A stretch of DNA of 64,000 nucleotides, taken from positions 248,001 to 312,000 of the forward strand of contig JANPZY010000001.1 of NCBI GenBank assembly GCA_024707325.1, in the 5' to 3' direction. The notes under the pieces were generated by a model. That model saw only the letters and a program-made list of their open reading frames with translations. It was not told where the DNA came from and did not search any database. Below are positions 33,355 through 42,190 of this stretch, one piece after another (the first letter of the stretch is position 1; every line of letters begins with the position of its first letter). A program made the translations under genes and the position numbers. Source of the DNA: Opitutus sp. GTDB lineage: Bacteria; Verrucomicrobiota; Verrucomicrobiia; Opitutales; Opitutaceae.

Positions 33355-34851
33355 TTACCGCGCCGCGAGGTCGCGTTGCGCACGGCTCGGGCCGTGGCCG
33401 GGCACCCACATGTCCTTCCAGGTGAGCTTGAGCTTGCGCTGCATCTCGAGCGGATACGACCAATCGCCGTAGTCGGTGTCGCTGGCGTTGTTGGTGCCGA
33501 TCGTGAACTTCGCGCCCGCCGCTTTCGCGAGCCGGATGAATTTTTCCGAGGGAAGTTTGTAGCGCGCGTTGATCTCGATCGCGACCTGATGCTTCACCGC
33601 GGCGTCGATGATCTTCTTCATGCGCTGCTCGGTCCAGAGTTCGTCGGCGCGCGACACGAGTGAATCCGGCAGGAAGGTCGGGTTCACATAAATGTCGATC
33701 GGCTCCTCGGAGATGATCTTCACCGTCTGCGCGACGAGTTCCTCCATGAACCCTTCGACGTCGGGTCCGATGTCCGATTCTTCGGGAATCCAGAGCCGCA
33801 GGCGTTTGCCGGCCTTGTTGGTCCACGTCATGGAGTCGGTGAAAACGTAATCGAAGCGCGCGCGCGTTTCCTTGGAGAACATCCGCACCCACTCGCGGCC
33901 CTCGGCTTGAAGCGCGAGAAACACGGGCACGCCTTTCATCGATTCGAGAAACGCGAGCGCAGCCGCGTCGTTCTGAATCGGGAAACCCTGTCCGCCGTTG
34001 GTCGCGATGCCGAGCCCCATGCCGGTTTCGCGCGAAAGTTTCAGCGCCTTCTCGAGGGTGAGTCCGCCTTTGAGATGCGTGTGCAGATCGACGAGCGGGA
34101 AGTTATCCTTCGCGAGCGCCAACACCTGCGCGCCGGTTTCGTCCACGTGCGGGCGCGTAACCGACGGATCCTCCCCCGGCGGCAACTGGCGGATGCGGAT
34201 GTTCCGATAGAGCGCGGTGCTGTCCGGATCGTGCGCCTGCAGCGCGATCGTGCCGCGGCCGAGACGGTTCAGTTTCGGCGCGCTCTCGGGCAGCGGGAAA
34301 ACGGGCTCCACGTAGTCGACCACGAGCGCACCGTCGATGTGCACCTGCACGCGCGGACGCCTCACGATGATCTTCATCGTGAACCACTCGTTGTCGCGAC
34401 CGAGGGGTTTGTAGGCGTTGCGCACACCGTAGAGGCTGCCGGTCATCTTCAACTCGAGATAGTCGCCGTGCTGCTTCTGGGAGTTGTTGACCTGGATTTC
34501 GAATCCCTGCTCCGGCCAGCTCTTGTCCTGCCAGGCCGTGTGGAAAAACACGCCCGAGTTGGCCCCGGGCCGCGTCATCACTTCGAGGGTGAGCTCGAAG
34601 TTCTCGAACTCCGCCGCGGTGCCCCCCTCGCCCACATAAAACAGATGCCCGCGCGTGCCGTTGCACACGATCGCGCCATCCTCGACGCGGAAAGCCGCCG
34701 GGTTCTCGGCCGCGCGCCAACCGCGCAGCGATTTGCCATCGAACAACAAGTCGACCTTGGCGTGCGCCGCCGAAGCGAGCGCGAGAAAACCAAGCGCGCC
34801 GGCGAAGAACCACGAGGCGGCACGCGAAAGAACACGGGGGAACGTTTTCAT
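33355..34851 (-). CDS. Secreted DUF1080 domain fused to PHP-like TIM-barrel domain
   Basis: A 498-residue exported protein. The N-terminal domain (about 30-235) is DUF1080 (3-keto-disaccharide hydrolase/laminin-G-like): VDLLFDGKSLRGWRA, GANSGVFFHTAW, GFEIQVNNSQ, and YRNIRIRQL at its end. The C-terminal domain (about 255-490) looks like a PHP/amidohydrolase-type metal site: FPLVDLHTHLKGGLTLEKAL with the H-x-H pair, GIATNGGQGFP, DIYVNPTFLPDSL and FTIGTNNASDTDYGDWSY. The start is the ATG at 34851, followed by a signal peptide. DUF1080 binds or cleaves sugars, so the fusion may act on a sugar derivative; the pairing is unusual. Confidence 0.82.
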   Translation of the reverse strand: MKTFPRVLSRAASWFFAGALGFLALASAAHAKVDLLFDGKSLRGWRAAENPAAFRVEDGAIVCNGTRGHLFYVGEGGTAAEFENFELTLEVMTRPGANSGVFFHTAWQDKSWPEQGFEIQVNNSQKQHGDYLELKMTGSLYGVRNAYKPLGRDNEWFTMKIIVRRPRVQVHIDGALVVDYVEPVFPLPESAPKLNRLGRGTIALQAHDPDSTALYRNIRIRQLPPGEDPSVTRPHVDETGAQVLALAKDNFPLVDLHTHLKGGLTLEKALKLSRETGMGLGIATNGGQGFPIQNDAAALAFLESMKGVPVFLALQAEGREWVRMFSKETRARFDYVFTDSMTWTNKAGKRLRLWIPEESDIGPDVEGFMEELVAQTVKIISEEPIDIYVNPTFLPDSLVSRADELWTEQRMKKIIDAAVKHQVAIEINARYKLPSEKFIRLAKAAGAKFTIGTNNASDTDYGDWSYPLEMQRKLKLTWKDMWVPGHGPSRAQRDLAAR

Positions 34852-34975
34852 GAGGGATGGTGGGGTGAGCTGCCGGACGATCCGCGCCCGCTTAAGTTGC
34901 GGCAAGCACCGCGATCTCTTTGCAAGATTCGCGCTGGTCAGCCGCCGGGCCACGAACCGAAACTCCACCGTTCTC

Positions 34976-35902
34976 ATGCAACCCGGCCCCGCCCGCACGC
35001 TCTCGATCGTCGCCGCCATCGTGGCGGGCTCGCTGCTGCCGCAACTCGATGCGCTCACCGGCGCCGTGCGGTGGTTTGTGATGGCGATGCTCTTCCTCGT
35101 GTTTCTGCAAACACGCTGGTCGCGCTCGGCACTGCATCGCAGCCATGTGTGGCTTCTGCTCGCCAATCTCGCGCTCGGCTTCGTCGCGTGGGGACTCGGC
35201 TGGCTCGTCGGTGGACGCGATGTCGCGCTGGCAGGTTTCTTCACGGGAATCACGCCAACCGCGACCGCCGCTCCAGTCATCATCGGTTTTCTGCGCGGAC
35301 GCGTGGACTACGTTGTCGCGGCGTTTTTGATCACCAACTTCTCCATCACCGCGCTCCTGCCGCTGATGCTGCCACTGGTGCTCGGACGCGCCGATCTGCA
35401 CGCATTTGGTCAGGTGCTCGCGAGCGTCACGCTCGTCGTCTTCGTGCCGATGCTCGCGGCGTTTCTCGTGCGGCGCGCGCACCCGCCAGCGACGCAATGG
35501 CCCGCGCGTTTGCGCAACGTCTCCTTCGCGCTCTGGGTGCTGGCGATCCTGATCATCTGCGGACACGCCTCAGCGTTTCTCCGCACGCAAACCGACGCGC
35601 CGCTTCGCGTCGTGCTGCAGGTTGTCGCGGTTTCGATCGCAGTATGCGTGGCGAGTTTCGCGCTCGGTCGCTGGATCGGTGGACGCGATTTCCCGCGGGA
35701 GGCGAGTCAGTCGCTCGGCCAGAAGAATACGATGTTCACGCTCTATCTCGCGCTCACGTATGCGAATCCGATCGTGGCACTCGGCCCGACGTTTTACGTG
35801 CTCTGGCACAACCTGTGGAACTCATGGCAGCTCCACCGCGTGCCACCTTTGGCGGCGCAGCAGGAAGCAGATCCGCTTTCTCCGGGAGTGCGGAAACCAT
35901 GA
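34976..35902 (+). CDS. Bile acid:sodium symporter (BASS) family transporter
   Basis: Polytopic membrane protein of 308 residues with about nine or ten helices. It has the BASS/SBF features: an early pair of helices ending WFVMAMLFLVFLQTRWS, GFFTGITPTATAAPVIIGF in the core crossing region, and ASQSLGQKNTMFTLYLALTY near 250. Start chosen at the ATG at 34976, where hydrophobic sequence begins. BASS members import organic acids with sodium; the substrate here is unknown. It is divergent from the DUF1080-PHP gene. Confidence 0.82.
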   Translation: MQPGPARTLSIVAAIVAGSLLPQLDALTGAVRWFVMAMLFLVFLQTRWSRSALHRSHVWLLLANLALGFVAWGLGWLVGGRDVALAGFFTGITPTATAAPVIIGFLRGRVDYVVAAFLITNFSITALLPLMLPLVLGRADLHAFGQVLASVTLVVFVPMLAAFLVRRAHPPATQWPARLRNVSFALWVLAILIICGHASAFLRTQTDAPLRVVLQVVAVSIAVCVASFALGRWIGGRDFPREASQSLGQKNTMFTLYLALTYANPIVALGPTFYVLWHNLWNSWQLHRVPPLAAQQEADPLSPGVRKP

Positions 35903-36024
35903 GCTAAGTCGTTGGCCCGTCCGCTTTCCCCTCTGTGCTCCGGAGCGTGCTTGGGGATTTGCCCGGATCGGACATAACCGATGTCGTGCACGCGCAGCAC
36001 TCGCCCGCGCGTCGCCACGCCATC

Positions 36025-36564
36025 ATGTGCTCTTCCAACTCTTCTTCGGAGGACGCGCCGCATCCGGCCCGACCTTCTCGCCCCGTGCCTCGCTGGCTTG
36101 CCCGCCGCGAACGCGCTCTCATCCCGAAACTCGCCACCTTCTTTGTCGCCAACGTTCCGACCTGCTACATCTCGCACACCGAGCTGTGGAGCGGACGCGC
36201 CCGTAATTTCGCACACTGGTCGCCGAGCCTGCGCCGGGTGATCACGACGGAACTGCGCGAGGCCCTTCGCGACCGCACGCGACACATCGCGGTCGTCGAG
36301 CGTGACGACGAACTCGTCGGCATGGCCGTCGTCGTCGATCTCGGACGCTACGCGCTGCTGGAGGATATCGTAATCCGGCGCGAACGGCGCGGTCGTGGCG
36401 TGGGCCGCGTGCTGGTCCGCTGGCTTTTCGCGGAAGAGCGCAAGGCCGGGAAAAGCGCGATCTTTCTCGAAAGCGGCGGCCGCAATCTCGCGGCGCAGCG
36501 GTTTTTCCGGAAACAGGGTTTCCGAAAAATCTCCATTTCGATGTGCCGCCGTCTCGCCGCTTAG
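36025..36564 (+). CDS. GNAT family N-acetyltransferase
   Basis: A 179-residue protein. The GNAT core is clear in the C-terminal half: AVVERDDELVGMAVVVDLGR, then the acetyl-CoA loop IRRERRGRGVGRVLVRWLF, FLESGGRNLAAQRFFRKQGF and a final beta-strand. The N-terminal 35 residues are low-complexity. Start taken at the ATG at 36025; an upstream frame continues but is not convincing. Acceptor unknown. A terminator follows 30 bp after the stop. Confidence 0.85.
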   Translation: MCSSNSSSEDAPHPARPSRPVPRWLARRERALIPKLATFFVANVPTCYISHTELWSGRARNFAHWSPSLRRVITTELREALRDRTRHIAVVERDDELVGMAVVVDLGRYALLEDIVIRRERRGRGVGRVLVRWLFAEERKAGKSAIFLESGGRNLAAQRFFRKQGFRKISISMCRRLAA

Positions 36565-36593
36565 CAGACAGCTGCGGAGTGACGTTCCCAAGC

Positions 36594-36620
36594 AAGCGGC
36601 GCCCTCCGACGCCGCTTTTT
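36594..36620 (+). terminator. Terminator between GNAT gene and purT
   Basis: AAGCGGCG (36594-36601) pairs with CGCCGCTT (36610-36617), followed by a T-run ending at 36620. It separates the convergent GNAT and purT genes. Confidence 0.75.
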
Positions 36621-36622
36621 GT

Positions 36623-37813
36623 TCACTCGAGTTCGATCGCTACCGCACGGGCGACAGCACGAGCGCGCTCGCGTGCTTCTTCCAGCGTGCCGCCCGAAGC
36701 GATCGCGACGCCGAGTCGGCGATGCCCGCGACACTCGGGTTTGCCAAACAAACGCAGCTGCGACTCCGGCACCGCGAGGGCGCGTTCCAACCCGCGGAAA
36801 CGCGGCACGCCATTGCCGTGTCCGAGCAGCGCCACACTGAACGCCGGACGCAGCACGCGAATCGGCGGCACCGGCAGACCTAGAATCGCTCGCGCGTGCA
36901 GCGCGAACTCGCTCCACGCCTGACTGCCGATCGTCACGAGCCCGGTGTCGTGTGGACGCGGACTCACTTCGCTGAAGATCACGTCGTCTCCGCGCACGAA
37001 GCACTCCACGCCGAAGATGCCCCAGCCACCGAGATTGCCGACGACGGCCTTCGCGATCTCCTGCGCCTTGGCCCATGCGCTCTCGCTCATCGCGCACGGT
37101 TGCCAGCTCTCGCGATAATCACCTTCGATCTGCACGTGGCCGATCGGCGGACAGCACTGAAGGCCGTTCGACGCGGATACAGTCAGCACCGTGATCTCGT
37201 AATCGAAACGAATAAATCCTTCGACGATGCAGCGCCCCGCCCCCGCCCGCGCGCCTTCCTGCGCGTAGCGCCACGCCTCGGCGAGTTGCTCCGCGGACTT
37301 CACGACACTCTGGCCATGACCGCTCGACGACATGAGCGGTTTCAACACACACGGAAAACCGACCTCCTCCGCCGCCGCGCGCGCTTCCTCTTCGGTGGCC
37401 ACAAAACGATACGGCGATGTCGGCAGCTTCAGCGTTTCCGCCGCGAGCCGGCGGATGCCTTCGCGATTCATCGTGAGCTGCGCGGCGCGCGCCGTCGGCA
37501 CCACGCGCTGGCCCTGTTGCTCGAGTTCCACGAGCACGTCGGTCGCAATCGCCTCGATCTCCGGCACGATCAGATCCGGTTTCTCCAACGCGATGACGCG
37601 ACGCAGTGCGTCGCCATCGAGCATCGAGAAAACATGACTGCGATGCGCGACCTGCATCGCGGGCGCGTTCGGATAGCGGTCGCACGCGATCACTTCGCAG
37701 CCGAGCCGCTGCAGTTCGATCGTCACTTCCTTGCCGAGCTCGCCCGAGCCGAGGAGCAGCACGCGCGTCGCGCCGCCCGTCAGAGGTGTGCCGAGAGTTC
37801 CGGGGGAAAACAT
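36623..37813 (-). CDS. purT: Formate-dependent phosphoribosylglycinamide formyltransferase (GAR transformylase 2)
   Basis: ATP-grasp enzyme of purine synthesis that formylates GAR with formate and ATP, bypassing folate-dependent PurN. The 396-residue length is that of PurT. Motifs: [20 protein letters not shown] (N-terminal), [38 protein letters not shown], the metal-binding [20 protein letters not shown] and [11 protein letters not shown]. It needs formate, which fits a fermentative or anaerobic lifestyle. It stands alone. Confidence 0.96.
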   Translation of the reverse strand: MFSPGTLGTPLTGGATRVLLLGSGELGKEVTIELQRLGCEVIACDRYPNAPAMQVAHRSHVFSMLDGDALRRVIALEKPDLIVPEIEAIATDVLVELEQQGQRVVPTARAAQLTMNREGIRRLAAETLKLPTSPYRFVATEEEARAAAEEVGFPCVLKPLMSSSGHGQSVVKSAEQLAEAWRYAQEGARAGAGRCIVEGFIRFDYEITVLTVSASNGLQCCPPIGHVQIEGDYRESWQPCAMSESAWAKAQEIAKAVVGNLGGWGIFGVECFVRGDDVIFSEVSPRPHDTGLVTIGSQAWSEFALHARAILGLPVPPIRVLRPAFSVALLGHGNGVPRFRGLERALAVPESQLRLFGKPECRGHRRLGVAIASGGTLEEARERARAVARAVAIELE

Positions 37814-37903
37814 GGCGCCATTTTCCGCCGCGCGCCGTCCGAATCAAACCGGAAGCCTGCGCGTTTTCTCACCAGCCCCACGCGCGCACGAAACCAGCAC
37901 GGA

Positions 37904-38398
37904 TCAAACACCCGGCAGCGCATCGACTTCGCCCGAGGCCGCCCGCTTCGCCGACGCGAGCGCTTCACGCAGCGCGTGCGCACCGATGAAGATGCAATAG
38001 AGCGCGTAGCCGTGAAACCCGACCGGCAGCCAGTCGCCGAAAAACGCGAACACTGCGGCATCGGCCAGATAAACCGCTCCGCCGACGATGAACGCCCACA
38101 GGTTCCCCCGCAGCGCCATCGCGCCGATGAAAACGAAGAAGCCCAGCACAAGCGCGTCGAACGCCAGCGCGACCAACGCCATCTCGCGAAAGACCGCATC
38201 CGCGATCTGCATCACGGCGAGTCCGATCACGAAGCTGACGCCGCCCTCGCCGAAGTGAGCGACGAGCGAGTTGATCGCGGAGAGGCCGGCGATCCACCAA
38301 AACCACCGGGCGGAACTCTGCACTCGCGGGTGCGCTTTAGCGATGGCCGCGCGATCCACGAGGGACGACGGCCGGGGCAGATGAGAGTCGAGGGGCAT
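37904..38398 (-). CDS. Membrane protein of unknown function (164 aa)
   Basis: Four predicted membrane helices: FWWIAGLSAINSLVAHF, VSFVIGLAVMQIADAVF, MALVALAFDALVLGFFVFIG and LWAFIVGGAVYLADAAVFAF, with a last amphipathic stretch (FHGYALYCIFIGAHALREAL). Start taken at the ATG at 38398, just before the cytoplasmic N-terminus MPLDSHLPRPSSLVDR. I do not recognise a named family. It lies between purT and a secreted protein, all on the minus strand. Confidence 0.7.
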   Translation of the reverse strand: MPLDSHLPRPSSLVDRAAIAKAHPRVQSSARWFWWIAGLSAINSLVAHFGEGGVSFVIGLAVMQIADAVFREMALVALAFDALVLGFFVFIGAMALRGNLWAFIVGGAVYLADAAVFAFFGDWLPVGFHGYALYCIFIGAHALREALASAKRAASGEVDALPGV

Positions 38399-38546
38399 GG
38401 GGAGTTGAAGCAGGACAAACCGGCCCGTCGGCCGGGAACGACGGGCAAAGAGCTGGAAGCACCGTGTATCCATCTTCCTGAGACACGACGCAACTCCGCC
38501 GACCCGGGAAAAAGTCCCGGTTTTTCCCGCCTGCACCCGACCGTCG

Positions 38547-39170
38547 TCAGCGCTTCTCAAACGCCCCCGCAGAAATCGTCAGTTTTCCACGAGTCTCGTC
38601 GTCGACATAGCCAGCCAGGGAGCCGGCGATCTTCCTCGGCGTCACATATTGCGCCTTCTCGTCGCCCGTCACTTTGAACGGGATCTCCACGTCGCCGTAG
38701 AACGTCGCGGTGTAGCCCTGAAACGCGACGGTGAAGCGATAAAATCCACTCAACGTCAGCGTCCCGGAGAGCTTGGCCGACGAGCTCACGGTGACACGCC
38801 CCTTGCCCGTCGACGAGATGAGCTTCGCCTTGATCTCCTTCGAGAGGCTTACGCGTTTGCCTGACTTGTGCCGCAGCTCGAACTTCAGCGGCGGATCATC
38901 ACCAAAGGCGGAATCGAGATAGCAGTAGATTGACCATCCGCTCGTGCTCGGGATCAGCCCCTTCTTGCGATAATATTTCAGCAGATCGGCATTGGTGTAT
39001 TTCGCCGTCGTCGGCTTCACCTCGATATAGTTGCCACCCTCGATGAAGTCGCGGTTGGTGGTGAACGAGCCGCTGAACGTGATCGGCGCATGCACATACT
39101 TCGCGGCTTGGGCGAGCGGCGCGGCAAAGAGCGCGAACAGAAAACAAAAACGCAGAAGCGAGGTTTTCAT
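38547..39170 (-). CDS. Secreted beta-rich protein of unknown function (207 aa)
   Basis: Signal peptide MKTSLLRFCFLFALFAAPLAQA; the mature protein is all-beta in character and contains YVHAPITFSGSFTTNRDFIE, LKYYRKKGLIPSTSGWSIYC and a run of alternating strands (SGTLTLSGFYRFTVAFQGYT). No catalytic motif stands out. Start fixed at the ATG at 39170 by the signal peptide. The thioredoxin-like gene is 83 bp upstream on the same strand. Confidence 0.7.
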   Translation of the reverse strand: MKTSLLRFCFLFALFAAPLAQAAKYVHAPITFSGSFTTNRDFIEGGNYIEVKPTTAKYTNADLLKYYRKKGLIPSTSGWSIYCYLDSAFGDDPPLKFELRHKSGKRVSLSKEIKAKLISSTGKGRVTVSSSAKLSGTLTLSGFYRFTVAFQGYTATFYGDVEIPFKVTGDEKAQYVTPRKIAGSLAGYVDDETRGKLTISAGAFEKR

Positions 39171-39253
39171 AGATGGGGCGGCTCCAGATTGCCCGGCCCC
39201 AATCCGGCCCTCAAACCCGCAAACCCGGGAAAAATCCCGATCGCGGGCGCCCG

Positions 39254-39907
39254 CTAAAGCGCTTTCAACCGCTCGACGAACGGGCTTGGACCGCCCGGCT
39301 GGTAGCCGAGTTTGCCGCGCTGTTTTCCGTCGGGACCGAAAACAAGCACGGTCGGGAAACCGCGGATCTTGTATTTCCGCGCGAGCTGTTCGTTCTGCGC
39401 TTTCAGTTCGGGCGTCTGCTGCCACGTGCGCGGAAAATCGATCACCACGAGGACAAGATTCTCGTCGGCGTAGCGGATGAACTCCTGCTGATCGAGCACC
39501 TCGCCCTTCAGCCGTTTGCACCAGCCACACCAGTCGGAGCCGGTGAAAAACACGAACACGTTGCGGTTCAAATCACGCCCGGCGGCGAGTGCCGATTCGA
39601 AATCCGTGATCCAGCGCGGAACGATGTCGTTCGACGACGCTGAATCGTGCTTCGCTTTCGTCGAGGGCGCGGACGCATTCGCGCTCGGTGCCGCGCCGCG
39701 CTTGCGCTCGATCGTCGTCACCGCGCCGTCTTTCAACCGCACGGTGCACTCCGGATATTGCAGCACCATCGTCGCGCCGGCTTCGAGTTTGCCCGCAGGC
39801 GTGCCGAGCTCCGCGATCACTTTGTCGTAGGAATCTCCGATCTCGATCGCAGCGACGGCGCAAACGGCCATCGCGAGAAAAGCCCCAAGCAAGCTGGCAA
39901 GTTTCAT
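39254..39907 (-). CDS. Secreted thioredoxin-like protein with CGWC active site
   Basis: A 217-residue exported protein; signal peptide MKLASLLGAFLAMAVCAVA. Residues about 22-70 resemble the small domain that opens with AIEIGDSYDKVIAELGTPAG, a SmpA/BamE-like start. After a linker, the thioredoxin fold (about 95-215) shows NVFVFFTGSDWCGWCKRLKG (CGWC), FIRYADENLVLVVIDFPR, and cis-Pro YKIRGFPTVLVFGPDG. This is the DUF255/thioredoxin_7 style used in periplasmic disulfide reduction. The open frame upstream of the ATG at 39907 is repeat DNA (array 5). Confidence 0.85.
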   Translation of the reverse strand: MKLASLLGAFLAMAVCAVAAIEIGDSYDKVIAELGTPAGKLEAGATMVLQYPECTVRLKDGAVTTIERKRGAAPSANASAPSTKAKHDSASSNDIVPRWITDFESALAAGRDLNRNVFVFFTGSDWCGWCKRLKGEVLDQQEFIRYADENLVLVVIDFPRTWQQTPELKAQNEQLARKYKIRGFPTVLVFGPDGKQRGKLGYQPGGPSPFVERLKAL

Positions 39908-39946
39908 GGCGGGGGGAATGGGTGTGCCCGCATCATGCCGCGACTC

Positions 39947-40056
39947 GCGCCGCCTCCAAGCCCGATTCGCGCCGCACCGTGGCTCGACCCAGTCCGCACT
40001 TTTTCCCGACATGGGACGCATCTTGTCGCGACGTGGGACGCACAGGGGTTCGTTAC
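39947..40056 (+). repeat. 22-bp degenerate tandem repeat, array 5 (5 units)
   Basis: Five 22-bp units from 39947, forward orientation, e.g. GCGCCGCACC followed by GTGGCTCGACCC. The last unit reaches 40056 and so overlaps the TGA of the DTW gene (40053-40055, minus strand). The array therefore occupies the whole gap between that gene and the start region of the thioredoxin-like gene. Confidence 0.85.
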
Positions 40057-40729
40057 TGCCCGGTTTCGAGTGGCCGGCGCGTGTGCAGTTGCTCGATCAC
40101 TTCCGGGAACGCGGCGCGGATCGGCGAGTTTTCCAGAAACTCCTGCGCGCGCTCCAGCGCCCCGCGCGAGCGCAGGCTCGCATACACGTGCAGCTCGAAC
40201 TGCGCTTCGAGCGCGGCGCGCGTTTCCTCGAGTCCCATCGCGCGCAACAAAAACAGCAGCGCCTCGACCGTGGAAAACCGTGCGCCTTCCTGCTGCGTGC
40301 GCAGCCAGTAGCGACTTTCCCCGGTCATCGGCAGACTCACCGTGCGTCCCCAGCTCGCGATCGAGCGCGTCATCTCGAGCGATTCGCGCCACGAGCCGTC
40401 GATCAACACGACTTGCGTGCGTTCGGGCGAGACGGCGGACGGAAGCGGTTCGCCGTTGGGATGGAGAATCCACACCTCGCGTTCGTCGCGCTGCACGGCC
40501 TCGCGCGCGGGCGGCGTCTGCCGGGTCCAGATGTGACGTCGCGCGCCGGCGAGCGTGCGCGCGATGAGATTGCCCGTGCTGCTGGGCCGCCATTGTTCGC
40601 GTTTGTGCACGAGCACGTCGACCGCGAGGGCACACGGAATCTCGCGATGCGCCGCGCCACGCACCAGCGCGGCGGCAGCTGACAGCGCTCGCAGCGCCGG
40701 CTCGGTTTCAGAACGACGCTGCGGCCCAT
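40053..40729 (-). CDS. DTW-domain protein (tRNA-uridine aminocarboxypropyltransferase family), apparent frameshift near start
   Basis: Members transfer the 3-amino-3-carboxypropyl group of SAM to uridine in tRNA (TapT). The main frame (40053-40664) has a variant DTW motif in VVLIDGSWRES, SLPMTGESRYWLRTQQEGAR, FSTVEALLFLLRAMG and LERAQEFLE. The family's N-terminal zinc-type cysteines are found in another frame: SRRCERCQLPPRWCV from an ATG at 40729. Adding one base near 40657 joins the two as PPRWCVCAAHREIPCALAV and restores the C-x-C. So a 1-nt loss is likely, natural or artefactual. The start is 6 bp downstream of the DUF5069 stop, suggesting co-transcription. Confidence 0.75.
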
Positions 40730-40735
40730 CGTGGA

Positions 40736-41176
40736 TCAGTTCGCAGGCGGCTCGATGCCTTCGTCGGCTTCGAGCACCTCGAACACGGTTTCGTGCGAAT
40801 CCTTCGCGACGTGTTTATAAATGGTCGCCTTCGCGATCGGGAAACGCTCCGCCATCGGAAAACCGGGGCGGCCGAGGTTCACCGCGATGTGATTCCATTC
40901 GGCGATCTGTTTCTCGCTGCAATCGATGCGCGAGGCGAACCAGCCCGCGATCTCCGCGTCCGGCTGCGAAGCCATCGCGAGGATTTCGTCGCGCGTAAGG
41001 CGGAAGTGCGTGAGGAAATATCCGTCGACGCCGGACACGTGGCCGAAGCGCGACGCGTAATCCTCCGGCAACTTTCCCGCGGCGAAGAGTCGCGCTTTGG
41101 CGACGATGCGGGGAAGCCAGACGCAACCCGCGAGTTTATCGCGCGGAGACGGAAGCTTGAAAACGGTTTCGCTCAT
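40736..41176 (-). CDS. DUF5069 domain protein
   Basis: A 146-residue protein. It begins MSETVFKLPSPRDKLAGCVW and contains LPRIVAKARLFAAGKLPEDY and FGHVSGVDGYFLTHFRLTRD, the pattern of DUF5069 proteins, mostly alpha-helical with conserved Trp and Arg. No signal peptide. Function is unknown. It lies between panC (upstream, 61 bp) and the DTW gene (6 bp), all on the minus strand. Confidence 0.8.
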   Translation of the reverse strand: MSETVFKLPSPRDKLAGCVWLPRIVAKARLFAAGKLPEDYASRFGHVSGVDGYFLTHFRLTRDEILAMASQPDAEIAGWFASRIDCSEKQIAEWNHIAVNLGRPGFPMAERFPIAKATIYKHVAKDSHETVFEVLEADEGIEPPAN

Positions 41177-41237
41177 GGCGTCACGTTCGCGGCTTCCTTG
41201 ATCGGCGCGAGCGCGAAAATCGCCGAGCGCTGCGCGC

Positions 41238-42078
41238 TCAAAGCACCATATTGTCGAGCATGCGGATCTCGTCGATCCACACGGCGATCACCATCATCAC
41301 GCCGGGCGAGATCTCGCGCACCGGCTCCATCGTGACCGGATCAACAATCGCGATGTAGATGATGCGCACGCGGCGGCGCTGACCGAGAATATGGGTCGCC
41401 TCCGCGACAAGACGGTCCGGGCTGCGCACGCCTTGGGCCGCCATTTCCTTCGCGCGCACGAGAGCCGCGTGAATCGAGAGCGCGTCCTGCCGCTGACTCG
41501 GAGTGAGTTCGCGGTTGCGCACGCCGTGCGCGAGTCCGTCGGCTTCGCGCACGGTCGGCACGAGCACGATCTCCACGGTCATGTTGAGATCTTGCACCAT
41601 CTTGCGCACAACGGCGGCGCGCTGCGCGGTCTTCTCGCCGAAGAACACGTAGTCGGGCTGGATGAGATTGAACAATTTCGCCGCAATCGTGGCGACGCCG
41701 CGGAAATGCGCGGGACGCGAGATGCCGTCGAGCGGCTTGGCGATCGTCTCCTCGGTGATGAAAGTCGAGTAGCCGCGCGGATACATTTCGTCAGCGGAAG
41801 GTGCGAACACGACATGCGCGCCGCAGGCTTTCGCAGATCTGCAGATCGGCCTCGAGATTGCGCGGGTAGCTGGTGGCGATCTCGTTGCGACCAAACTGCA
41901 GCGGGTTGATGAAAATCGAAACCACGACAACATCGGCTCGCTCCGCGGCGGCACGGATCAGAGCCTCCTGCCCGGGGTGCAACGCGCCCTGTGTGCCGAC
42001 AAGTGCGATCTTCTTCCCGGCAGACTTGAGTTCGGCGGCCAGCGACCGCATCTCCGCGACAGTAGTGATTTTATGCAT
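41238..42078 (-). pseudogene. panC: Pantothenate synthetase, frameshifted and with altered ATP-site motif
   Basis: Joins pantoate and beta-alanine with ATP in vitamin B5 synthesis. About 280 residues when joined. Part 1 starts MHKITTVAEMRSLAAELKSA and reaches FINPLQFGRNE and YPRNLEADLQIC. Part 2, one frame over, has CGAHVVFAPSADEMYPRGYS, GVATIAAKLFNLIQPDYVFF, GEKTAQRAAVVRKMVQDLN and NRELTPSQRQ. The break is in AAA (41829-41831 on the plus strand), where dropping one base rejoins the frames. The ATP-site loop reads GTQGALHPGQ instead of the usual PTMGALHxGH, so the second histidine and the methionine are replaced. These substitutions are not explained by an indel. Confidence 0.85.
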
Positions 42079-42190
42079 GGGGCGCAGCAGGACGGGCAAC
42101 GTCGGGGCTTGAACTAACGTGGTGCCGCGCGTTTGTTCAAGTTTTTGCCCGCTTGAGGCAGACAATCTTTTTGCCCCGCACACCACCGCC

